A stretch of 64,000 bases of DNA, from contig CAWHEI010000001.1 in the NCBI GenBank assembly GCA_963828415.1, positions 744,001 through 808,000 of the forward strand, written 5' to 3'. A program made the translations under genes and the position numbers. Below, piece after piece: positions 25,115-34,499 of the stretch. Under the pieces are notes generated by a model that had not been told where the DNA came from, did no database searches, and saw only the letters and a program-made list of their open reading frames with translations. The DNA comes from Sva-07 sp963828415. Its GTDB lineage: Bacteria > Actinomycetota > Acidimicrobiia > Acidimicrobiales > Ilumatobacteraceae. Within the stretch, counting starts at the first letter, position 1, and every line of letters starts with the position of its first letter.

Positions 25115-26839
25115 ATGCCGGGACCGAGACTGCCGTTCGAACGTCGAGCGATGCTCGACGCCCTGCGTGGCGGCACGGTCAACGAGCCCTTCGATGTCCT
25201 GGTCGTCGGCGGCGGCATCACGGGCGTCGGCGTCGCACTCGACGCAGCGGCTCGGGGGCTGCGCACCGCACTGGTCGAACGAGACGACTTCGCCAGCGGG
25301 ACGTCATCGAAGAGTTCGAAGATGATCCACGGCGGGTTGCGCTATCTCCAGAACGGCGACGTCCGCCTGGTGTACGAAGCACTGCGCGAGCGCCGCCGGC
25401 TGATGAGGAACGCTCCCCACCTGGTGGAGATCCTGCCGTTCATGATTCCGATCCTGACCAAGGACGGCGTCGTGTCGAAGAAGGTCGCCAAGGCGCTCGG
25501 GTCCGCGATGTGGATGTACGACCTCACCGGTGGCTGGCGCATCGGCAAACTCCATCGGCGGGTGTCGGCCGAGGAGGCTGCGTCCCACTTCCCCACCACC
25601 CACCTCGACAAACTCAGCGCCGGCTACCTCTACTTCGATGCCGGCGCCGACGATGCCCGACTGGCACTGACGGTGGCACGCACCGCGGCCGAGCGCGGCG
25701 CGGTCGTGGTCAATCGTTGCGCCGTCGTCGACGTGATCGTCGATCCGATGCAGCGCACGGCGACCGGCGTCGTCGTCGAAGCAGATGGGTCGCGATTCGA
25801 GGTCGCCGCACGATGCATCGTGAACGCGGCGGGCGTCTGGGCCGACGAGGTGCGATCGCTCGACGAGGCCGAGCATCCCGACTCGATCCGACCGGCCAAG
25901 GGCGTCCACATCACGGTGCCGTGGGACAAGATCCGCGTCGACATCGCGGTGATCATCCCGGTGCGCGCCGATCGTCGCAGTCTGTTCCTCGTGCCATGGG
26001 GCCCACGGGCCGACGGGACGTTCGAACACGTCTACGTCGGCACCACCGACACGGATTACGACGGCCCGCTCGACGACCCACAGTGCACCGCCGACGACAT
26101 CGACTACGTCCTCACCGCGTTGAACCAGGCCCTCGATCCGTCGATCACCGAGCGGATCACCCCCGACGACATCACCGGGGTGTGGGCCGGACTGCGGCCA
26201 CTGGTCAAGAGCGCGACCACCGCGCCCGATGCGAGCGGTGCCGCCGCCAAGACCGCCGACCTGTCGCGTCAGCACCAGGTGGCGGTGAGCGAGACGGGCG
26301 TCGTGCGGGTCAACGGCGGCAAGCTCACCACGTACCGAGAGATGGCCGAAGACACCGTCGACCTGGTCGCGAAGCGCCTCGACGCGCCACGACGAGCCAG
26401 GCGATCGGCCACTCGACGCCTCCGACTGGTCGGCGGCGACAAGACGAGCACATCGGGCGAACCCGGCACGCTCGAGCACCACTTGGCCCACCGCTACGGC
26501 ACGATGGCCGACGAGATCCGAGCGCTGATTGCGTTCCGTCCCGACCTCGGCGAACCACTCGTCGCTGGCCAGCCGTACCTGCGCGCCGAAGCGGTCTACG
26601 CGGTGCGCCACGAGATGGCGAGCACGCTCGATGACGTTCTCGCTCGCCGAACCCGCGCCCACCTGTTCGACCGTCCCGCCAGCCTGGCGGCCGCACCTGC
26701 GGTCGCCGCACTGCTCGCCGACGAACTCGATTGGTCGCCAGACGAGACCGCACGCCAGCTCGACGACTACCGACGTCTGTGCGCCGCCGAAGAGAACGCA
26801 GGAGCGCATCATGCCCACGTCGCCAACACCACCGATTGA
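25115..26839 (+). CDS. glpD: glycerol-3-phosphate dehydrogenase (FAD)
   Basis: 574-aa peripheral membrane flavoprotein oxidising glycerol-3-phosphate to DHAP and passing electrons to quinones. N-terminal FAD loop VVGGGITGVGVALDAA, then GTSSKSSKMIHGGLRYL (family signature), INAAGVWADE-type segment VNAAGVWADEV and C-terminal GGKLTTYREMAEDTV. Length is usual for GlpD. ATG 25115 fits the leaderless promoter; the earlier ORF start runs into the fur promoter. First gene of a run with an alkyl-DHAP-synthase-like oxidase, a membrane protein and an FGGY kinase. Confidence 0.93.
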   Translation: MPGPRLPFERRAMLDALRGGTVNEPFDVLVVGGGITGVGVALDAAARGLRTALVERDDFASGTSSKSSKMIHGGLRYLQNGDVRLVYEALRERRRLMRNAPHLVEILPFMIPILTKDGVVSKKVAKALGSAMWMYDLTGGWRIGKLHRRVSAEEAASHFPTTHLDKLSAGYLYFDAGADDARLALTVARTAAERGAVVVNRCAVVDVIVDPMQRTATGVVVEADGSRFEVAARCIVNAAGVWADEVRSLDEAEHPDSIRPAKGVHITVPWDKIRVDIAVIIPVRADRRSLFLVPWGPRADGTFEHVYVGTTDTDYDGPLDDPQCTADDIDYVLTALNQALDPSITERITPDDITGVWAGLRPLVKSATTAPDASGAAAKTADLSRQHQVAVSETGVVRVNGGKLTTYREMAEDTVDLVAKRLDAPRRARRSATRRLRLVGGDKTSTSGEPGTLEHHLAHRYGTMADEIRALIAFRPDLGEPLVAGQPYLRAEAVYAVRHEMASTLDDVLARRTRAHLFDRPASLAAAPAVAALLADELDWSPDETARQLDDYRRLCAAEENAGAHHAHVANTTD

Positions 26840-28312
26840 GCTGCTCGGCAACGCCAGCCGGCTCACGAGCACGAGCGTCGAGGTGCCGCAGGAGGCGCTC
26901 GCTGCCCTTGCGTCGATCTGCGAGGCGATCGAGTCCGACACCGACGACGCGGCCGACGATGCTGTCGCCGAAGCGAGCCGCGATTGGTGGCCGCTGGCGC
27001 TGCACTGGGCGCTCGCCGGCCAGGTGCCGCAGCTCGCCGAGGTCGTGGTGCGCCCCACGTCGACCGATGAGGTCGTTCGAGTCGTGCAGGTGTGCAACCA
27101 CGCTCGACTCCCGCTCACCGTGACGGGCGGACGCAGCGGCGTGTGTGGGGCCGCAGCTCCCGTGTTCGGCGGTGTCGTGCTCGATGCCACCGCCCTGCGT
27201 GGCGTGATCTCCGTCGACGCAGTCTCCGGCATCGTCGAGGTGCTCCCCGGTACGTTCGGGCCGGACCTCGAAGACGAACTGCGTTCCACCCACGGACTGT
27301 CCGTCGGCCACTTCCCGCAGAGCTTCGACCTGGCGACCGTCGGCGGCTGGGTGGCCTCGCGAGGCGCCGGTCAGTACTCGACGCGCTACGGCAAGATCGA
27401 GGACATGGTGGTCGGGCTGGAAGCAGTCCTCGCCGACGGCACCGTCATTCGCACCGGCGGAGCACCCGCGGCCGCTGCCGGGCCCGACCTGACGCAGTTG
27501 CTCGTCGGCTCGGAGGGGACACTGGCCGTGATCACCCGGGTGTGGCTGCGCACCCACCCGATGCCGACGCACGAGCGACGCGCCGCCTATGCGTTCGGCT
27601 CGTTCGCCGACGGCATCGAGGCGTGCCGGCACATCCTGCAAGCCGGGGCGACACCGGCGGTGCTCCGGCTGTACGACGCCGTCGAGTCGCAGCGCGGTCA
27701 GGGGGGCGACGGCACCCAGTGCATGTTGCTCGTGCTCGACGAGGGCCACGGCGAACTCGTCGACGCCACGATGTCGATCGTGGAGCACGCGGCGACCACT
27801 GCCGGGGCCCTGCCGATGCCCGACGCGCTCGTCGACGCCTGGATGGACCACCGCAACGACACCTCCGCGCTGCAGGGCCTGACCCGGAAGGGCTTCGTCG
27901 TCGACACGATGGAGATCGCGGCGCCGTGGTCGCGGCTCGACCAACTCTTCGACGAGGTGCGGGCGGCACTGATGGCGTGCCACACGCACGGGCGGCCACC
28001 TGCCACCTGTCGCACAGCTACTCCGACGGTGCCTGTCTCTACTTCACCTTTGCGGCGACACCACCGGCCGACGAGGTCGAGTCGACCTATGTGGCACTGT
28101 GGGATGCGGGCCAGCGTGCGGTGCTGGCCGGCGGCGGCAATCTGTCGCACCACCACGGCGTCGGCCTGAACCGAGGACGATTCATGGCCGAGGCACTCGG
28201 ACCGACTCATGGCGTGCTCGCCGCCATCAAGGCAACGCTCGACCCGAACGGCATCATGAACCCCGGCAAGCTCGGCCTGCCCACTCCATTCGGCGAGGTC
28301 GCGTGGCCATGA
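26811..28312 (+). CDS. FAD-linked oxidase, alkyl-DHAP synthase-like (frame break)
   Basis: Flavoprotein of about 500 aa with an FAD_binding_4 domain (LPLTVTGGRSGVCGAA, FPQSFDLATVGGWVASRGAG, LVGSEGTLAVITRVW) and an FAD-oxidase C domain ending in NLSHHHGVGLNRGRF and NPGKLGL. The SHHHGVG motif is the mark of alkyldihydroxyacetonephosphate synthases, which make ether lipids from acyl-DHAP; glycerol-type genes next door fit. The reading frame changes near 27990-27995: from ALMACHTHG in one frame to ATCHLSHSYSDGACLYF in the frame that continues to the stop, as if one base were missing. Everything on both sides is well conserved, so an assembly indel is as likely as real inactivation. Overlaps glpD by 29 bases. 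Confidence 0.8.
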
Positions 28313-28746
28313 ACGTTGCCACGTCACCGGGCCGGTGGGATGTAGCTGCGGTGCGTGCCGGCATCGGCGTGTGCCTGATCCTCGCGATACCGCTGACCCT
28401 GATCGCTGCCTTCGTCGACTCCGACTCCTCGGGGCTCAACGCCTTCTTCTTCTTCGGCGCGATGTTCGGTTTCGTGCTCGGTGGCGGGTGCGCAGCATGG
28501 GTGCAGGACCGCGGGACGCCGCTGTCGCACGGCGTGGCCACCACGATCGTGGCGTACGTCGGCGCGCAGAGTGTCTTCGTGGTGATCCGCCTCCTGCGCG
28601 GCGACACCGTCAACTGGTTCGGTGTGTTCTTCACCCTGTCGCTCGTGATCCTCGCTGGCATCGCGGGCGGCATCCTCGGCAGCCAACTCCAGGCACGCGG
28701 ATTCCAACCGTCCAGCCAACGAGCGAACCGAGGGGAAGGTCAATGA
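28309..28746 (+). CDS. four-helix membrane protein
   Basis: 145 aa. Hydrophobic segments near residues 17-37, 45-66, 76-95 and 104-126 suggest four membrane helices with a short basic C-tail. Its ATG overlaps the oxidase stop (ATGA) and its stop overlaps the FGGY kinase start (ATGA), so it is firmly inside the glycerol-related operon. GTG 28303, two codons upstream, is better placed after the GGCGAGG site. Function unknown. Confidence 0.75.
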   Translation: MNVATSPGRWDVAAVRAGIGVCLILAIPLTLIAAFVDSDSSGLNAFFFFGAMFGFVLGGGCAAWVQDRGTPLSHGVATTIVAYVGAQSVFVVIRLLRGDTVNWFGVFFTLSLVILAGIAGGILGSQLQARGFQPSSQRANRGEGQ

Positions 28747-30212
28747 GCACGATGCTCGTCATCGACGTCGGAACCACGGGGCTCCGGGCTGCGGTCATCG
28801 ACGACACGCTCGCCGTGCGAGCCATGGAGTACCGGGCCTGTCCGCCGACCACGCCGGCGCCCGGGTTGGTCGAGTTCGACGGCGCCGACCTGGCGGTGAA
28901 GCTGCTCGATGCGGCGAACGCGGCGATGGCGTCGATCTCCGAGCCGATCGCTGCCGTGGGGATCACCAACCAGCGTGCGAGCACGCTCGTGTGGGACCGC
29001 GCCACCGGCGAACCGGTTGCACCTGGCCTCGGTTGGCAGGACCTGCGCACGGTCGGCGAGTGCATCATGGCCAAGCTCGAGCACGGCTGGCAGGTCGCCC
29101 CGAACCAGTCGTCGACCAAGGCCGGCTGGATTCTCGCCAACACCCCGGGCCTCGAGGGACGCGACCTGTGCGTCGGCACGATCGACAGCTGGATCGCGTG
29201 GACGCTGAGCGAGGGCGCACTCCATGTCAGCGACCAGACGAACGCGTCGGCGACGACGAACGGCCTGCGAGTCGTGGACGGTTCCATGTGGGCCCACGAT
29301 CGATGCGCGGCGTTCGGGGTCCCGGAGTCCACGCTGCCGACGGTGGTCGACTCCGTCGGAATGATCGGTCACGCGACGGCACTCCCCGGCGCACCGCCGA
29401 TCGCTGCAATGCTCGGCGACCAACAGGCGTCGTTGATCGGGCAGAGCTGCGTGAAGCCGGGTCGGGCGAAGATCACCTTCGGCACCGGCGGCATGCTCGA
29501 CCTGTGCACCGACACGGGTGCGCCCTCGGGCGCGCACCGCCACGCGGCCGGCACCTACCCGCTGCCGCTGTGGTCGCGCGACGGCGAGATCACCTGGGGC
29601 GTCGAGGCGATCATGTTGTCGGCGGGAACCAATGTCGAGTGGTTGCGAGACGACCTCGGCCTGATCGAGACGAGCGCCGAGAGCCACGACGTCGCGGCGA
29701 TGTGCGACGACACCGACGGCGTCGTCTACGTACCTGCCCTGCTCGGCCTCGGCACACCCAAATGGGACTACGGGGCGCGCGGGACGCTGCTCGGCATCAC
29801 GCGGGGCACCGGTCGACCGCACGTCGTGCGAGCCGTCCTCGAAGGGATCGCCCATCGGGGCGCCGACCTGATCGATGCTGCTCGCACCGACAGCGGCGTC
29901 GACATCCACACGGTGCGCATCGACGGTGGGATGAGTGCCAACCCCACCTTCGCCCAGGCGTTGGCCGACGCCGCTGACTGCCCCATCGAGGTCTCCCCCG
30001 TCGCCGAGGCGACCACGATCGGTGCCGCATTCATGGCTGGACTGGGCGTCGGCGTGTTCGACGGCATCGACGACCTCGACACACTGTGGCGGCCGGCGCA
30101 CGTGGTCGAACCCCGAGATTCCGCATCGCACGCGCAGCGTCGCGAGCGGTGGGCGGACGCGCTGCAACGCGCCGGCGGCTGGCACGCCGATCTGTCCGCA
30201 CTCGAGTTCTGA
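28743..30212 (+). CDS. FGGY-family kinase, divergent glycerol-kinase-like
   Basis: 489-aa sugar/polyol kinase. Phosphate loop LVIDVGTTGLRAAV, GTGGMLDL and IDGGMSANPTFAQ are normal. But the glycerol-contact residues differ from true GlpK: the Arg-Glu pair reads NQRASTLVW (Glu lost) and the tyrosine of the YxSGTK loop is replaced (NQSSTKAGW). By contrast the GlpK at 1889-3385 has both. A different polyol substrate, or an altered phosphoryl acceptor tied to the neighbouring alkyl-DHAP-synthase-like enzyme, is inferred. Last gene of the glpD run. Confidence 0.85.
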   Translation: MSTMLVIDVGTTGLRAAVIDDTLAVRAMEYRACPPTTPAPGLVEFDGADLAVKLLDAANAAMASISEPIAAVGITNQRASTLVWDRATGEPVAPGLGWQDLRTVGECIMAKLEHGWQVAPNQSSTKAGWILANTPGLEGRDLCVGTIDSWIAWTLSEGALHVSDQTNASATTNGLRVVDGSMWAHDRCAAFGVPESTLPTVVDSVGMIGHATALPGAPPIAAMLGDQQASLIGQSCVKPGRAKITFGTGGMLDLCTDTGAPSGAHRHAAGTYPLPLWSRDGEITWGVEAIMLSAGTNVEWLRDDLGLIETSAESHDVAAMCDDTDGVVYVPALLGLGTPKWDYGARGTLLGITRGTGRPHVVRAVLEGIAHRGADLIDAARTDSGVDIHTVRIDGGMSANPTFAQALADAADCPIEVSPVAEATTIGAAFMAGLGVGVFDGIDDLDTLWRPAHVVEPRDSASHAQRRERWADALQRAGGWHADLSALEF

Positions 30213-30241
30213 CGATCACCCGATGGCGCCACCTCGGACCC

Positions 30242-30247
30242 TAGAAT
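30242..30247 (+). promoter_or_regulatory. -10 element for the ferritin-like genes
   Basis: TAGAAT lies about 40 bases before the first ferritin-like start and after the FGGY kinase stop. A clear -35 was not found. It would give a short leader that contains either GGAAGG or AAAGGA as ribosome site. Confidence 0.35.
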
Positions 30248-30285
30248 TGCTCCGACGCCCTCCCAGCGGGAAGGCTGTCGTACGC

Positions 30286-30912
30286 ATGACCCCGAAAGGA
30301 CTCTCCCCCGTGGATCTCGACCCCGCTGCACCGGCAACGTCTCGGCGCGGCCTCATCGGCGCCTTGGGCGCAGTCGGCCTGGCCAGCGCCGCTGCGCTCA
30401 GCATCGCCCGCCCCGCATCCGCCGCTCCCACGAGCCCGACCGACAGCGACAAGGAACTCCTGTTCCAGGCGCTGCGGCTCGAGCTGAGCGCCGCAGCGTT
30501 GTATCGGGTAGCGCTCGACGCGGGGCTCACCGACGCCGCCGCTGAGGTGGCGACGGTGTTCGCAGCGAATCACACTGCCTACGCCGACAAGATCGCAGGC
30601 ATCGCCGGGTTCTCCGCCGACACCCGCAACGAAGAGGTCTACGAACAGAACGAATCGGCCTTTGCGACCGGCAACGTCGAGGAATTCGCCGAGGTGGCCA
30701 ACAGCCTCGAGAACACCGCTGCCGCCACACACACCGAATTGCTCCCGATGTACGAGTCGGTCAACGCCCGCAAGCTGACCGCCTCGATTCTCGTGGTCGA
30801 GGCGCGCATGGCCACGGTCCTGAGCAACCTCGGTGGCCTGTCGTCGAGCCTCACCGAGTTGTTCGAACCGGAAGCCGAACCCCTCGAGCTGACCGCAGGA
30901 GCTGCGTCATGA
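30286..30912 (+). CDS. exported ferritin-like domain protein (Tat signal)
   Basis: About 208 aa. A twin-arginine signal (ATSRRGLIGALGAVGLASAAALS ends near residue 48, with ASAAPTS as cleavage zone) precedes a DUF4439-like ferritin-like helical bundle: QALRLELSAAALYRVAL, ENTAAATHTELLPMY, ILVVEARMATVL. Metal ligands are not clear. A GTG at 30310 with AAAGGA nine bases upstream is an equally good start and places the Arg pair nearer the N-terminus. It overlaps the next gene by four bases, a second ferritin-like protein; both are probably extracytoplasmic. Confidence 0.78.
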   Translation: MTPKGLSPVDLDPAAPATSRRGLIGALGAVGLASAAALSIARPASAAPTSPTDSDKELLFQALRLELSAAALYRVALDAGLTDAAAEVATVFAANHTAYADKIAGIAGFSADTRNEEVYEQNESAFATGNVEEFAEVANSLENTAAATHTELLPMYESVNARKLTASILVVEARMATVLSNLGGLSSSLTELFEPEAEPLELTAGAAS

Positions 30913-31742
30913 ACCGCCGGGCACACAACGACGGAGCGTCGCGCTATGGGCGTCGCGATGCCCTCAAGATCGGTGGACTCACCGTCTCGGTGGCGGCCCT
31001 GGTCGCAGCCTGCGGCGACGATCGCACCGGCGACGATGCCCCTGGCCGCGTCGGATACGCACCGCCGGTCACCGAACCGCCGGACTACCCGATCGACGAT
31101 GCGGTGCTGTTGCGTACGGCGTCGTCCCTCGAACTGACGTTGGCGGACGTCTACGAAACCATCTTGAGCGTTGGCGTCCTCGAGGGCGACCAGGTCCTCC
31201 TGGTCGAGCGCCTGACCGAGTCCCACCTGGCGATCGCCGCCGAGATGGGCGAACTCACCGTGGCCATCGACGGTGTGGCGTGGGAGTGCACCAACCCGTG
31301 GTACATGGACCGGTTGGTCGACCCACTCCTCGTGGCGATCCAGGGAAGTGACGATCCGATGCGCGACATCCTCAACAGTGCCGTCGCGCTGGAGAACATC
31401 GCCGCGGCCACCCATCAGACGCTCACCATCGACCTCACCGATGCCGACGCATCGGCGGCGACGATCGCGGCTGCCACCATCGAATCGCGCCACGCCGCCG
31501 CCATCGTCGCCGAGTCTCGTGGCCCGGAGGGCTACATCAGTCCGACGATCGGCGGCGGCGGCGTGCAGAGCGACGCTCAGGGCATTCCGTTCCAGTTCTC
31601 GATCACCGATCGGTTCGGATCGACCGGTCAGATCGAACTCGTCGTCGGTGCGCCCGATGAGAACGGCGTCCGCGAGACGTTCATCCTGCAGACGCCGTCG
31701 TTGAACGCCCTCATCTACAACGAGCTCGAACCCACCTGCTGA
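30909..31742 (+). CDS. ferritin-like lipoprotein
   Basis: 277 aa. The N-terminus has an Arg pair (YGRRDALKIGG) and a lipobox-type end (LVAACGDD), so it is likely a Tat-exported lipoprotein. The body resembles its neighbour's ferritin-like bundle (SSLELTLADVYETIL, SAVALENIAAATHQTL) and a C-terminal beta-rich tail of about 60 aa is added. The ATG overlaps the previous stop (ATGA). The pair may have arisen by duplication. Biochemical role unknown; structural or iron-related functions are both possible. Confidence 0.75.
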   Translation: MNRRAHNDGASRYGRRDALKIGGLTVSVAALVAACGDDRTGDDAPGRVGYAPPVTEPPDYPIDDAVLLRTASSLELTLADVYETILSVGVLEGDQVLLVERLTESHLAIAAEMGELTVAIDGVAWECTNPWYMDRLVDPLLVAIQGSDDPMRDILNSAVALENIAAATHQTLTIDLTDADASAATIAAATIESRHAAAIVAESRGPEGYISPTIGGGGVQSDAQGIPFQFSITDRFGSTGQIELVVGAPDENGVRETFILQTPSLNALIYNELEPTC

Positions 31743-31767
31743 GACGCCCTCTACACTGACCGCTGCA

Positions 31768-32150
<383 letters not shown>

Positions 32151-32168
32151 TGCCACCCACAACGCTCC

Positions 32169-32210
32169 GCGATGAGCGAAACCGCCGCATACGGTCGGTT
32201 GGCTCATCGC
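32169..32210. repeat. palindromic repeat, family GATGAGC-N24-GCTCATC (copy 1)
   Basis: Arms GCGATGAGC and GCTCATCGC pair perfectly around a 24-base centre that itself contains AAACCG and CGGTCGGTT. A second copy follows 20 bases later and a third is at 55605-55644, all with a 24-base spacer and a shared AACCG-ATACGG-like centre. No gene lies in 32151-32335. Confidence 0.8.
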
Positions 32211-32229
32211 AGGCAGAACCTGGCGAGTC

Positions 32230-32271
32230 GCGATGAGCCAAACCGCCGTATTCGGTCACTTCGCTCATCGC
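32230..32271. repeat. palindromic repeat, family GATGAGC-N24-GCTCATC (copy 2)
   Basis: Same arms as copy 1 with centre CAAACCGCCGTATTCGGT then CACTTC. Tandem with copy 1 between rnpB and the Liv permease gene. Could act as a transcription-attenuating cruciform after rnpB. Confidence 0.8.
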
Positions 32272-32335
32272 AACGAGATCGTCACGGCTCCGATCCGTAC
32301 CCACGACGAGGGCTCGGGCTAGGTTGCGATCCGAC

Positions 32336-34499
32336 ATGGGGGTGTCTTCGAGGGGTCTGAGCCTCACGCAACTGCAACGGGCCGCTTGGCAACTGTTGCC
32401 CGCGGGCGGGTTGATCGCAGTGCAGTTGATCTTCTTCGGAATGCCAGCCGGTGCCTGGGTACGCGGTGTGATCCTCGGCCTGCTGACCGCACTCCTGGCG
32501 ATGGGCATGGCCCTCGTGTACCGGGCGAACCGGGTGATCAACTTCGCCCAGGCCGACCTCGGATTCGTACCGACGTCGCTGGCGGTCGGCCTGATCGTCT
32601 TCTCGGGACTTCCCTACCTGTTCGGGTTCGGAGTGGGGCTCGTCGCCGCCATCGCGTTGGGCGTGATCGTCGAATTGGCCTTCGTTCGACGATTCTCGAA
32701 GGCGTCGAGACTCGTCCTCACGGTCGCCACCATCGGGATCACCCAACTCCTGGCGGTGCTGGCCCTGCTCGTGCCCCAGATGTGGGACGAGAGCGCCGCA
32801 TCGCAGCGCATCCCGCCGCCGGTCGACTGGAAACTCACCATCGGCACGTTCATCCTGTCCGCGAACGACCTGATCGCGCTGATCGTCGCCCCGCTGGCCA
32901 TGCTCGCGGTCGCCGTCTTCCTCGGGACCACCCGGCTCGGCACCGCCATCCGTGGTTCAGCCGAGCGCAGCGAGCGCGCACTGATGCTCGGCATCCCTGT
33001 TGCGTGGCTCTCGACGCTGGTGTGGGGCATCGCCGCAGCGATGTCGTTCCTCGCTCTGTTCCTCGCGCGCCGGAATCCTCGGCGTGCCGCTCGGTGCGGC
33101 GCTCAGCCTCTCGACACTCGTGCTCGCCCTCGCCGCGCTCGTGATCGGCCGGCTGCGCTACCTGCCGACGGTCGCCGCCACTGCGGTCGCACTCGGCGTG
33201 TTGGAGTACGGCGTCGCCTGGAACGCGAGCAGTCCCCTGCTGGTCACGCCGATCGTCGGAGCTGCCGTGCTCGTGGCACTTCTCCTGCAGCGCCGCCAGT
33301 ACGGGCGCGCCGACCGCGACGAGGCGGCTGCCTGGCGTCTCGCTGACGAGGTGCGCGCACTGCAGCCGTGGGTGGCGCGACTCCCCCTCGTCCGGCTCCT
33401 GCGCTGGGGCACCGCAACGTTGATCATCGTCGGCCTCGTCCTGATCCCGCTGCTGCTGCGCACCGACCAGATCATCAAGGCGACCGCGGTTGCTGTGTTC
33501 GCCGTGATCGGGCTCTCGCTCGTCGTGCTGTCGGGATGGGCCGGGCAGATCTCGCTCGGCCAGATGGCGTTCGTCGCCATCGGCGCCGCCGTCAGCGGCA
33601 AGGCGACGATCACGTGGAGCGTCGACATGTCGCTGGCGTTGGTGCTCGGCGGTGCGGCGGGCGCTGTCGCAGCCCTCGTCGTCGGCCTCCCTGCCCTTCG
33701 ACTGCGGGGCCTCTATCTGGCCGTCACCACGCTCGTGTTCGCCCTGGCGGTGAACTCGTGGTTGCTCAACCGGCAGTTCTTCGGCTGGGTCCCACAGGAA
33801 CGGGTCGAGCGACTCCCGCTGTTCGGACGGATCGACGTGTCCACGCCGACGCGCTTCTACGTGTACACCCTCGTCGTACTCGCACTGGTGTTCCTGGCGC
33901 TGCGTGGAGTCCGCCACAGCCGCACCGGCCGAGCGATCGTCGCCCTGCGCGAGAACGAACTCGCCGCCCAGGCCTTCTCGGTCTCGCCGGTCCCGGTCAA
34001 GCTCACCGCCTTCATCACCTCCGGGTTCGTCGCCGGAATCGCCGGCGGGCTGTTCGTCCATCTGAGCCAGAGCTTCGATCTCGCGAGCTACGGCGCCGCC
34101 GTCAGCCTCGAGGTGTTCACCGCTGCTGTCGTCGGCGGCCTCGGCGCCCTCTTCGGCGGTGTGCTCGGCGCGGTGTTCCTCAAGGGCAGCGAGTGGTTCA
34201 TCACTTCACCCGAATGGCGTCTGTTGTCGTCGGCGCTCGGCGTGCTGATCGTGCTGCTGATCATCCCCGGAGGACTCGCCAGCCTCGTGATCAAGATCCG
34301 CGACTGGTACGTCGGCGTCATCCTGCGTCGCGACGGCATCGACCCCGACGACGCGACGACCCCTCCGACACCACGTCGGGCCGCCGCCAGTCCAGCGGAC
34401 ATCGATCCTTCGACGCAGTCGAACGGCGCTGACCCACCAGCGATGGGCGACGCCGACGCCGACGCCGACCTTGCGGCGGTCGAACGGAGCACGACATGA
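32336..34499 (+). CDS. fused LivH-LivM ABC permease (frame break)
   Basis: Branched-chain-amino-acid-type (HAAT) ABC permease with LivH and LivM halves in one gene. The first half has ALVYRANRVINFAQADLG; the second has WAGQISLGQMAFVAIGAA and FVAGIAGGLFVHLSQSF, then an acidic Pro/Ala tail. Roughly 15-17 membrane helices. The frame shifts at 33064-33070: FLALFL continues as RAGILGVPLGAAL only in the frame one base on, inside a CGCGCGC run, as if one base were inserted. Both sides are well conserved, so an assembly error is likely. ATG 32336 is used; the stop overlaps the next gene's ATG. Confidence 0.85.

Noticed and set aside
32169..32271. CRISPR-like array after rnpB
   Set aside because: Only two copies, each itself palindromic with no separate unique spacers; it is a palindromic repeat pair.
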